From Desulfobacterales bacterium (lineage in GTDB: Bacteria; Desulfobacterota; Desulfobacteria; Desulfobacterales; UBA11574), in contig JAAXQD010000165.1 in NCBI GenBank assembly GCA_012974475.1, positions 1 to 6,287 of the forward strand: DNA of 6,287 nt. The letters are read 5' to 3'. The notes below the pieces were generated by a model. It was not told where the DNA came from. It saw nothing but the letters and a program-made list of their open reading frames with translations, and made no database searches. A program made the translations under genes and the position numbers. This document shows positions 1 to 5,355 of the stretch, one piece after another; positions within the stretch are counted from its first letter, which is position 1, and each line of letters begins with the position of its first letter.

Positions 1-4
1 GAAA

Positions 5-24
5 ATCTGTGTCCATCTGTGTCC
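5..24. repeat. Tandem pair of a 10-mer (atctgtgtcc x2)
   Basis: The 10-mer atctgtgtcc occurs twice back to back at 5-14 and 15-24, followed by an A-rich tract. It is non-coding and lies about 80 nt upstream of the ferredoxin-like gene. It may be the visible edge of a longer low-complexity intergenic repeat cut by the window start. No function can be assigned. Confidence 0.6.
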
Positions 25-34
25 AAAAAAATTG

Positions 35-95
35 TATACTATAAAGTATGTTTAAATAGGCGGATTTGGTGAAACAAAAAAACCGATGAAACAAA
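35..95 (+). promoter_or_regulatory. Possible promoter/operator region of the ferredoxin-like gene
   Basis: A TATACT hexamer at 35-40 resembles a -10 box, but no good -35 box sits at the right distance. It overlaps a short inverted repeat, ATACT (36-40) and AGTAT (45-49), separated by 4 nt. Further down, the 9-mer tgaaacaaa occurs twice, at 70-78 and 87-95, a 17-nt period. These could be regulator sites, but the region is AT-rich and chance is a real alternative. I saw no clear FNR/HcpR-type palindrome. Confidence 0.2.
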
Positions 96-104
96 GGGTT
101 AATC

Positions 105-866
105 ATGAAAACATTACGAAAAATAATCGAAATCGATGAAGAATTGTGTGACGGATGCGGGCAGTGTGTCCCCTCCTGCGCCGAAGGCGCCCTTGAAATT
201 GTGGACGGCAAAGCACGGATTATTGCCGATAAACTGTGTGACGGGCTCGGAGCCTGTTTGGGGGAATGTCCCACCGGTGCGCTCAGGGTCATTGATCGGG
301 AATCAGATGAGTTCGATGAAGACGCCGTTGAAGAACATCTGGCAAAACAAAAAAAAGCAGCTCACAAAGCGCAACAGAATATGCCCTGCGGATGTACGTC
401 CACCCAAATCCAGACGTTTGTCCCCATTGAATCTCATCCGGAAGTCCAAAGTCCGAAAATAACCGGTGCCGAGGGCGATTCAGCCCTTTCTCACTGGCCG
501 GTTAAAATACGACTCATCCCACCCAAGGCCCCGTTTCTTAAAGGTGCGGATCTTTTGGTCTTGGCGGATTGTGTTCCGGCAACGTTTCCAACCCTGAACA
601 GGGATTTCATTAAAGGTAGAGTGGTGATGATGGGATGCCCCAAATTCGACGATGCGCAAGAATACATCGAAAAATTTGCAGAAATCTTCAAAATTGCGGG
701 TATCAAAAGCATTACCAATGTTTTTATGGAGGTTCCCTGCTGTTCGGGTCTTCCCATGATCGTAAAAAAGGGACTGGAAGCATCCGGCCAGAATATACCC
801 GTGAATGACGTGGTCATCAGCACCCGGGGCAAGATTCTGGAGGAAAATCAATGTGATTCCAGCTAA
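105..866 (+). CDS. Ferredoxin-like 4Fe-4S protein with C-terminal cysteine-containing domain
   Basis: A 253-residue soluble iron-sulfur protein, probably an electron carrier or a subunit of an anaerobic redox enzyme; its partner is not known. Residues 8-63 form a bacterial-type double ferredoxin fold. The first motif is complete (C15, C18, C21, C25: CDGCGQCVPSC). The second is CDGLGACLGECP with C45, C51 and C55, and Leu48 where the second cysteine would be, so the second site may hold a [3Fe-4S] cluster, an incomplete cluster or none. A charged linker (about 64-90) follows, then CxC at 95-97 and an alpha/beta-looking domain with MGCPKFDD and PCCSGLP motifs that might bind metal. As I recall, the CDGLGACLGECP pattern is usual in this family in clostridia and Desulfobacterota, so the Leu is not a local mutation. 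The ATG start has a weak aaaggg Shine-Dalgarno element 6 nt upstream. The gene stands alone and converges on the broken recQ. There is no signal peptide or membrane segment. Family assignment is good; function is unknown. Confidence 0.9.
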   Translation: MKTLRKIIEIDEELCDGCGQCVPSCAEGALEIVDGKARIIADKLCDGLGACLGECPTGALRVIDRESDEFDEDAVEEHLAKQKKAAHKAQQNMPCGCTSTQIQTFVPIESHPEVQSPKITGAEGDSALSHWPVKIRLIPPKAPFLKGADLLVLADCVPATFPTLNRDFIKGRVVMMGCPKFDDAQEYIEKFAEIFKIAGIKSITNVFMEVPCCSGLPMIVKKGLEASGQNIPVNDVVISTRGKILEENQCDSS

Positions 867-934
867 ATAGCCCAGGCGGGTATTGTAATTTTTCCTGAAG
901 ATATTTCTGCTGTTTTTGGGGATTGTTATCAGCG

Positions 935-2122
935 TTATTGATGGATGCCCGAGGTGAGTATTTCATCAGGGATAAGCTTTTCTGGCAAAATATTAGCCTT
1001 AATCCAGGTTCTTACTTCCAAAAAGGGATGATTTTCAAGAATACCGAAATACGGCAGTTTCTTTATTTTCAATTTCGAGAAGACAGGCGTATAAATACCA
1101 CAAAGAAACTTCGTTAAATTTACCTCGGTAAACTGCTCGCCGACAGCTTGCATAAATTCACCGGTAATCGTTTTAAAATCAAAATGGGCGAGAGGCTTTA
1201 GTTCGGTCGTGTGTTGCAAAACCGCTTTCCCGCTTTTACAAAATGAACAATGCCCGCAGCGTTCTTTTTCAAGATGTTCTCCAAAATATTCGGCAAGCTG
1301 TTTGCTGATACATGCATCGCTTTCAAAAAAGCTTACCATGTTGTGGATTCTTTGAATCTCAAGCCCCTCCTTCTTTTTAAACAAGGCATACATTTTTTCA
1401 GCCATGACTTCGATATCAAACGCCTGCGTCAAAATGTCGTACACTTCCATTGTCTGCCTGGATTGAAGCTCGATCCAGCCCTTCTCATCAAAGTATTCCA
1501 GTGCGGCGAGAATCCGCTGCCGATCCGTACGATAACTGTTAAGGATTGCCTGAATATCGATATATGTCCATATTTTACGGGTATGGCAATGATTCATGAC
1601 CGCTGTAACAAACTGCCTTCTTTCCCCTTCAAAACTGTGAATAATGTTTGCCGGCTCTGTGTGGTATTTGAATGAATATTCCTCAAAATAGGTCAACTTG
1701 GGTCGAATAATTTTTGTCAATGCAAGATAAACCAACAATGTTTTTAGGGGAAGAATTCTAATATTCAGGTCATTTGAAAGCTTTAATGATTTGATTTCCC
1801 AGATAAAACCCTTATTTTCTTTTAGGGTCCGGAGCAATTGAAAGATCGAATGTTTCTCCGGAGTATCGCCATAAATAAAATTCTCTAAAATATGACTGTT
1901 GTCCCTGTTGGATAAAACTTCACATAAAGCGAGCCTTCCGTCTCTCCCGGAGCGACCGATTTCCTGGCTGTAGTTTTCAATCGATTTGGGCAAATCATAA
2001 TGAATGATTCTGCGGATGTCCTTTTTATCGATTCCCATTCCGAATGCGATCGTTGCAACGATACAGGCCAGGGTCCCATCCATGAATTTGTTTTGAATCT
2101 GTTCCCGTTTTTCGTTTTCCAT
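935..2122 (-). CDS. recQ: RecQ helicase C-terminal fragment (second RecA-like lobe, zinc site, winged helix)
   Basis: 395 codons from the first ATG, but the RecQ-like frame is open further upstream to about 2221 (VVYVTLQKTAENVSDFL), so the ATG at 2122 (MENEKREQ) is internal to the original gene and has no ribosome binding site. Visible parts: motif V VATIAFGMGIDK (about 2028-2063), motif VI QEIGRSGRDG with both arginines (about 1937-1966), and the RQC zinc site, made of the Cys in DACISKQL plus the CGHCSFC trio (about 1237-1320). A winged-helix-like end follows (LTKFLCGIYTP ... KKLPYFG). There is no HRDC domain, so this belongs to a short RecQ subfamily. The stop at 935-937 lies 68 nt from the convergent ferredoxin-like gene, with no convincing terminator between them. 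Confidence 0.8.
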   Translation of the reverse strand: MENEKREQIQNKFMDGTLACIVATIAFGMGIDKKDIRRIIHYDLPKSIENYSQEIGRSGRDGRLALCEVLSNRDNSHILENFIYGDTPEKHSIFQLLRTLKENKGFIWEIKSLKLSNDLNIRILPLKTLLVYLALTKIIRPKLTYFEEYSFKYHTEPANIIHSFEGERRQFVTAVMNHCHTRKIWTYIDIQAILNSYRTDRQRILAALEYFDEKGWIELQSRQTMEVYDILTQAFDIEVMAEKMYALFKKKEGLEIQRIHNMVSFFESDACISKQLAEYFGEHLEKERCGHCSFCKSGKAVLQHTTELKPLAHFDFKTITGEFMQAVGEQFTEVNLTKFLCGIYTPVFSKLKIKKLPYFGILENHPFLEVRTWIKANILPEKLIPDEILTSGIHQ

Positions 2123-2145
2123 CCCGGCATGATAAGGATTCGCAT

Positions 2146-2736
2146 TTATGTTGTTTGCACAAAGAAAATCCGAGACGTTTTCAGCCGTTTTCTGCAGGGT
2201 AACATATACAACAGCGTTTGCTCAATTTTGAATTCCTTTTGATAATCAGGCAGTTTCAGATATTCCGGTCGAAAATTATGCCCCCACTCAGAGATGCAAT
2301 GCGCTTCGTCAACAACCAACAGGGTAACGTTCATCTTTTCCAGGTTGGAGCGAAATCGTTCATTTTTAAACCGTTCGACCGAAATCATTAGAATTTTTAA
2401 TTCGTTATTTTTAGCTCTTGCGATAATCGCATTATATTCGTTTTTTTGAAGGGTTGAATCCAAACGAGCGGCAAGGATATTGCTTTCCAGTAAAAAATCA
2501 AGTTGATCTTTCATCAGAGACAGCAGGGGAGATACCACCAGCGTCATGCCGGGCAATAATATTGCCGGCAGCTGATAACAAAGGGATTTGCCGGCACCGG
2601 TCGGAAAGATGGCTGCCGCGGATTGACGCTCCAGAACTTTCCGGATGACTTCTTCCTGACCCTTTAAAAATGAATTGAACCCAAAATGTTTTTGCAGCGG
2701 TTTCTTCAGCATGTTCCGACTTGCCTCCCGGATCAT
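2146..2736 (-). CDS. recQ: RecQ helicase N-terminal fragment (first RecA-like domain)
   Basis: Open frame of 196 codons; the first 173 are RecQ-like and the last 23 (from TLLYML onward) are out-of-frame read-through. Visible parts: motif 0 FGFNSFLKGQEEVI (about 18-31), Walker A / motif I FPTGAGKSLCYQLPA (complement near 2570-2610; GAGKS instead of the commoner GGGKS), motif Ia LVVSPLLSLMKDQ, and Walker B / DEAH box VVDEAHCISEWGHNFRPEY (near 2270-2320). The ATG at 2736 has no ribosome binding site. The ATG at 2712 has GGGAGG (complement of 2724-2729) 11 nt upstream and starts MLKKPLQKHFGF, so it is the likelier start. The first ATG overlaps the TGA of the 38-codon ORF upstream. This fragment alone could bind ATP but lacks the second lobe needed for unwinding. 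Confidence 0.75.
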   Translation of the reverse strand: MIREASRNMLKKPLQKHFGFNSFLKGQEEVIRKVLERQSAAAIFPTGAGKSLCYQLPAILLPGMTLVVSPLLSLMKDQLDFLLESNILAARLDSTLQKNEYNAIIARAKNNELKILMISVERFKNERFRSNLEKMNVTLLVVDEAHCISEWGHNFRPEYLKLPDYQKEFKIEQTLLYMLPCRKRLKTSRIFFVQTT

Positions 2737-2849
2737 CTTATCGTTTTATCGTAACTTACATTAATCATATCAACAAGTAACCGCTTAACAACCTGATAAT
2801 CACCCATGGAAAGCTGTCGAATTCGGATAGTTACGTTGTTTTTCAGCAT
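2733..2849 (-). CDS. Short ORF resembling an acetyltransferase (GNAT) N-terminus; probable remnant
   Basis: A 38-codon ORF beginning MLKNNVTIRIRQLSMGDY. The pattern of an IRIR strand, then a short loop with Asp-Tyr, then the helix QVVKRLLVDM is what the start of a GNAT acetyltransferase looks like, but the acetyl-CoA binding part is absent, so it would be a broken end rather than an enzyme. The frame is open upstream to about 2890 without a better start, and there is no clear ribosome binding site. Its TGA overlaps the first ATG of the recQ fragment (ATGA). It could instead be a small upstream ORF coupled to recQ, or chance. Confidence 0.3.
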   Translation of the reverse strand: MLKNNVTIRIRQLSMGDYQVVKRLLVDMINVSYDKTIR

Positions 2850-2888
2850 ATCATCTTTTCGCTTTTTGTCTATGCCCCTACGATTATT

Positions 2889-3016
2889 TTAATTTGGAAC
2901 GATCATCCTCATCAAACATTAACTGCTTGACAATACTCGTGTTTTCCTTCAATATACAACCATCTATATTCTGAAGGAAAACTTTGTTTCTCGGGCTTAA
3001 AATAAAATTTGGTCCA
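2889..3016 (-). pseudogene. Possible coding remnant, family not recognised
   Basis: The minus strand is open between stops at about 3016 and 2889 in one frame and reads a protein-like 42-residue stretch (containing SPRNKVFLQNIDG, then SIVKQLMFDEDD) with no upstream start codon. The mix of hydrophobic and charged residues looks coding, and it ends close upstream of the 38-codon ORF in another frame, so the two may be pieces of one decayed gene. I cannot name the family. The imperfect hairpin at 2941-2982 lies inside it, which speaks against ordinary coding. Confidence 0.2.
2941..2982. repeat. Strong imperfect inverted repeat (16-bp stem, 2-nt bulge, 8-nt loop)
   Basis: The left arm gttttccttcaatata (2941-2956) pairs with the right arm at 2965-2982 (tatattctgaaggaaaac), with one 2-nt bulge and the loop caaccatc. 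Eleven contiguous base pairs sit at the base of the stem, followed by five more after the bulge. The plus-strand continuation tttgtttc is moderately T-rich, so a plus-strand transcription terminator is possible, though no plus-strand gene lies just upstream. Other options are a structured RNA or the remnant of a palindromic repeat. Confidence 0.55.
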
Positions 3017-3018
3017 AT

Positions 3019-3201
3019 GTGTTATGCGAAGCATCATGCACACAAATTACCATTGACAATACGAGCGTTTGGCCAATCCGAAAGTGGGCCTCTGGCACCA
3101 AACTGAATCAAGGAACCATCACCCAAGAAGATTTTGATCCTGCCAGAATCGACGATCCGGATGCCATCAACAACTTTGCAACGATTTTCTCTTTATCCTG
3201 A
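3019..3201 (+). CDS. Unrecognised 60-codon ORF
   Basis: The ORF begins MLCEASCTQITIDNTSVW and ends in an acidic, Pro/Asp-rich segment (DFDPARIDDPDAINNF). Its composition is protein-like rather than shadow-like, and no larger gene overlaps it on the other strand. There is no good ribosome binding site before the ATG, no known motif, no membrane segment, and no operon partner. A hairpin at 3232-3248 follows 30 nt after the stop. It may be a true small gene, the tail of a decayed gene, or chance. Confidence is low. Confidence 0.25.
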   Translation: MLCEASCTQITIDNTSVWPIRKWASGTKLNQGTITQEDFDPARIDDPDAINNFATIFSLS

Positions 3202-3231
3202 TCACTTTACGACAGCGGCCCAACAACAAAA

Positions 3232-3248
3232 CGGGTCTTAAAGACCCG
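3232..3248 (-). terminator. Hairpin with T-rich tail on the minus strand; terminator-like
   Basis: A perfect 7-bp GC-rich stem, cgggtct (3232-3238) and agacccg (3242-3248), has a 3-nt loop. Read on the minus strand it is followed by TTTTGTTGTT (complement of 3222-3231), as in an intrinsic terminator. On the plus strand the downstream sequence has no T-run. No minus-strand gene is visible to its right within 3250-3395, so if it is a terminator it serves either a lost gene or the weak plus-strand ORF ending at 3201. Confidence 0.4.
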
Positions 3249-3395
3249 GCATCGATTAAGCGACAATTCTTGTTTCGACAGACCTTTGAGAAAAGAAAAA
3301 CAGCGCTTTAGTATTGACTTTTCAAGGAATGTGTGATCGAAAAAAAGATGGCTCTTGTTTATAAATCGATTTTCTAATTATTAGGGAGAAGTACA

Positions 3396-3854
3396 TTGTA
3401 CGGTTTTACTGCAATATCAACGCACAACGGCTGGGCCATGGCAATTGCGGGAGCTTTGATCGTCTTTGCCGGTCTGGTGGTACTGTCTTCTATAATTTCT
3501 CAGCTTCACAAGGTGCTGTTATTTTGGGAAAAAAGACATCCTGTTTTTAAAAATAACCATAAAATGCCGAAAAATGATAAACCTGAAGGCCAAGAAGACA
3601 CACCGGTCTCACCCTTGCCCAAAGAATTTCCCACAGACCTTGATGAAATTGCGTGTCTTTATCAACCGTTGATCGACGAAATTGGCGAAACCTTTTATCT
3701 TTCCGATTTATATGAAATTGCGAGAAAAAACGATTTTCCACACCCTCACATAACGTTTACGGCCTTTCGCGAGTCTGAAATATTGGTTCCTTGCGGTGAC
3801 AGTGTTTTCAGTTGGAATCCACCGACAGAAAACAAAGACAATGATAACGGATAA
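3396..3854 (+). CDS. OadG-like (gamma subunit-type) membrane protein of a Na+-pumping decarboxylase, with extra C-terminal domain
   Basis: A 152-residue protein with one N-terminal membrane span (about 13-35, WAMAIAGALIVFAGLVVLSS) followed by the basic/aromatic turn QLHKVLLFWEK. This layout is typical of the gamma (OadG) subunit, which anchors and assembles sodium-pump decarboxylases. A hydrophilic, Pro/Lys-rich linker (about 46-80) leads to a compact domain (about 82-141) with YQPLIDEIGETFYLSDLYEIA and ending in PCGDSVFSWNP. Klebsiella OadG is only about 80 residues and lacks such a domain; its helix-helix-strand look suggests a small winged-helix-like or docking fold, but that is a guess. 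The start is TTG at 3396, chosen because AGGGAG (3383-3388) lies 7 nt upstream. The beta subunit gene follows after 10 nt. The family is inferred from topology plus the neighbour, since OadG sequences are poorly conserved. Confidence 0.72.
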   Translation: MYGFTAISTHNGWAMAIAGALIVFAGLVVLSSIISQLHKVLLFWEKRHPVFKNNHKMPKNDKPEGQEDTPVSPLPKEFPTDLDEIACLYQPLIDEIGETFYLSDLYEIARKNDFPHPHITFTAFRESEILVPCGDSVFSWNPPTENKDNDNG

Positions 3855-3864
3855 AGGTTAATCC

Positions 3865-4995
3865 ATGGATCTGCTTTTTCAATTTTTATCAAATACCGGG
3901 TATTATCTGGCTGACTATCGAAACGTTATCATGATCGTGGTCGGTTCTATTTTTTTATATCTTGGGACTGCAAAAAAATACGAACCGCTGCTTCTTGTCC
4001 CTATCGGTTTTGGAATTTTGGTTGGGAATATTCCTTTTTTCAAAGGATTCGGACTCGGCATATACGAAAATAACAGCGTTCTGCACTATCTTTATTTCGG
4101 TGTTACTACGGGTCTGTACCCATCAATCGTTTTCTTGGGTCTCGGAGCAATGACCGATTTTTCCTCTTTGCTGGCAAGGCCCAGCCTTATGCTATTGGGC
4201 GCCGCAGCTCAGATGGGAATATTTTTTACACTATTGGGCGCACTCGCCCTCGGTTTTTTACCCAGGGAAGCCGCTTCCATCGCCATAATCGGGGGCGCCG
4301 ACGGTCCCACATCCATATTTCTTACTGCCAAACTGGCGCCCCATCTCATCGGCCCCATCGCCATCGCCGCGTATTCTTATATGGCATTGATACCGGTAAT
4401 TCAGCCGCCCATTATGAGACTTCTGACCAGCCGCCAGGAGCGGTTAATCCGGATGCCGGAACTCCGGGATGTGTCCAAAAAAGAACGGATCATTTTTCCG
4501 GCCGTAGCCGTTATACTCTGTTGTTTTCTCGCCCCGGCCTCCATACCGCTTCTGGGAACGTTCTTTTTCGGAAATTTTCTAAAGGAATGCGGTGTTGCCG
4601 ACCGCCTGGCCCAGACCGCCCGTACCTCGATTATCGATACAGCGACAATACTTTTGGGCCTTACGGTCGGCGCCAGTACCCAGGGAGATGTGTTTCTAAC
4701 CCCGAAATCTGTGGCTATTTTCGTCCTTGGTGCTGTCGCTTTCAGTATCGCAACAGCCTCCGGTGTCATTTTTGCTAAAATTATGAATCTCTTTCTCAAG
4801 GAAAAAATCAATCCTCTGCTGGGAGCAGCCGGGGTGTCAGCGGTTCCGGGATCCGCCAGAGAAGTTCATCTGGTCGGTCAATCCGAGGATCCCGAAAATT
4901 TCCTTCTCATGCATGCAATGGCCTGCAACTCTTCGGGCGTTATCGGATCTGCAATCTGTGCGGGTATCTTGTGGAGTTTTATGATTGTCCTTTAA
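3865..4995 (+). CDS. oadB: Sodium ion-translocating decarboxylase, beta subunit
   Basis: A 376-residue, very hydrophobic integral membrane protein, full length for the family. The beta subunit decarboxylates carboxybiotin carried by the complex and uses the energy to export Na+. Family signatures: GLYPSIVFLGLGAMTDFSSL (about 86-105), GGADGPT at 143-149, whose Asp146 corresponds to the essential aspartate (Asp203 of Klebsiella OadB) in the Na+ path, and near the end MHAMACNSSGVIGSA with N355, G358 and S362 in the conserved C-terminal ion-path segment. The last hydrophobic helix ends at the stop. The ATG has AAAGG 7 nt upstream and follows the OadG-like gene by 10 nt, so they are one operon. 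Substrate (oxaloacetate, methylmalonyl-CoA, glutaconyl-CoA or malonate type) cannot be read from the beta subunit; the symbol oadB stands for the family. No alpha or biotin carrier gene is in the window. The gene converges with the minus-strand pair after 12 nt, without a visible terminator. Confidence 0.94.
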   Translation: MDLLFQFLSNTGYYLADYRNVIMIVVGSIFLYLGTAKKYEPLLLVPIGFGILVGNIPFFKGFGLGIYENNSVLHYLYFGVTTGLYPSIVFLGLGAMTDFSSLLARPSLMLLGAAAQMGIFFTLLGALALGFLPREAASIAIIGGADGPTSIFLTAKLAPHLIGPIAIAAYSYMALIPVIQPPIMRLLTSRQERLIRMPELRDVSKKERIIFPAVAVILCCFLAPASIPLLGTFFFGNFLKECGVADRLAQTARTSIIDTATILLGLTVGASTQGDVFLTPKSVAIFVLGAVAFSIATASGVIFAKIMNLFLKEKINPLLGAAGVSAVPGSAREVHLVGQSEDPENFLLMHAMACNSSGVIGSAICAGILWSFMIVL

Positions 4996-5007
4996 AGACA
5001 TAAATCT

Positions 5008-5355
5008 TCACTCAAATCCTTCTCGTTTCAACAGTTCACTATACCAGACCGAGAAATCATACATGCCCCGGTATCGTTCATCATCATTGATAATTCCAAG
5101 GCAGATCTCGAACACGCCTTTTCCATATGCGTTGCTGTATTCCTCTGAGTCCACCGCCTGTAAAAATTCCCTGACCAGGGTTTGAGTTGTTCGCTTGCTT
5201 TTATCTTTTCTGATATCTATGGGATCTTTCGGTTCCTGAAACGGATCCCATTTTTCATATCCCTTTTTTAAGATGTGTTTCTGTCGTTTCGGAGACATGC
5301 TGCTGAATATGGCTTTTTTCCTTTTGGCCTCGTCTTCGGAAGATATTTTCGTCAT
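5008..5355 (-). CDS. Conserved-looking hypothetical protein, coupled to YkgJ-family gene
   Basis: A 115-residue soluble protein of unknown function. The N-terminus (1-35) is strongly basic and probably helical (MSPKRQKHILKKGYEKW); next come WDPFQEPKDPIDIR (36-49), a linker of Lys/Arg/Thr, and a helical acidic C-terminal half with YSNAYGKGVFEICLGI (73-88), one Cys (85) and many aromatic residues. There is no membrane span, signal peptide or metal motif. Its ATG (5353-5355) overlaps the TGA of the upstream YkgJ-family gene as ATGA, and AGGGAT lies about 8 nt upstream, so translation is probably coupled and the two products may work together. I seem to recall the pairing with YkgJ-type genes in sulfate reducers, but cannot verify it here. 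It ends 12 nt from the convergent beta subunit gene. Confidence 0.85.
   Translation of the reverse strand: MTKISSEDEAKRKKAIFSSMSPKRQKHILKKGYEKWDPFQEPKDPIDIRKDKSKRTTQTLVREFLQAVDSEEYSNAYGKGVFEICLGIINDDERYRGMYDFSVWYSELLKREGFE

Larger units (their letters stand above)
935..2736 (-). pseudogene. recQ: recQ ATP-dependent DNA helicase, disrupted by internal deletion and frameshift
   Basis: RecQ is an SF2 3'-5' DNA helicase used in recombination and fork repair. Here the coding region is split. The reading frame from 2736 carries motifs 0, I, Ia and II and runs correctly to about KIEQ (codon 173), then reads out of frame to a stop at 2146. The correct frame resumes at about 2220 with VVYVTLQKTAEN, the usual start of the second RecA-like domain. 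In intact RecQ some 60-80 residues lie between these points, including the TATAT motif III and the F-x-RPN segment; none of that coding is present in any frame. The lesion is therefore a deletion of roughly 200 bp whose length is not a multiple of three, not a simple indel. The probable join is at caaacgctgttg (complement of 2209-2220). The downstream half has kept a long open frame with intact motifs, so the event is recent or an assembly error. A working helicase is not expected. Confidence 0.85.
2737..3395. other. 659-bp gap without a confident gene
   Basis: Between the broken recQ and the sodium-pump operon no ORF has a recognisable complete product. The stretch contains the two minus-strand remnants, a strong imperfect hairpin at 2941-2982, a 60-codon plus-strand ORF at 3019-3201, a 7-bp hairpin at 3232-3248, and the leader of the operon at 3250-3395. 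It reads as a decayed region next to a decaying gene. I found no transposase fragment, target-site duplication or tRNA in it. Confidence 0.6.

Noticed and set aside
480..851. Minus-strand ORFs antisense to the ferredoxin-like gene
   Set aside because: The plus-strand frame carries the ferredoxin motif and a continuous family-like C-terminal domain; the antisense frames show no motif.
867..934. Intrinsic terminator between the ferredoxin-like gene and recQ
   Set aside because: There is only a 3-bp ccc/ggg pairing before a short T-run; it is too weak to call.
1250..1675. Plus-strand 141-codon ORF
   Set aside because: It lies antisense to the RQC region of recQ, where the minus strand encodes the conserved zinc cysteines.
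1885..2145. Minus-strand 86-codon ORF inside the recQ region
   Set aside because: It overlaps the true RecQ frame carrying motifs V and VI and has no protein-like features of its own; it is an out-of-frame shadow.
3314..3342. Sigma-70 promoter with TTGACT for the sodium-pump operon
   Set aside because: TTGACT at 3314-3319 is a fair -35 box, but 16-18 nt downstream there is no acceptable -10 box.
4401..4811. Minus-strand 136-codon ORF rich in Arg/Ser/Ala
   Set aside because: It lies wholly antisense to the beta subunit gene, whose frame has clear family motifs.
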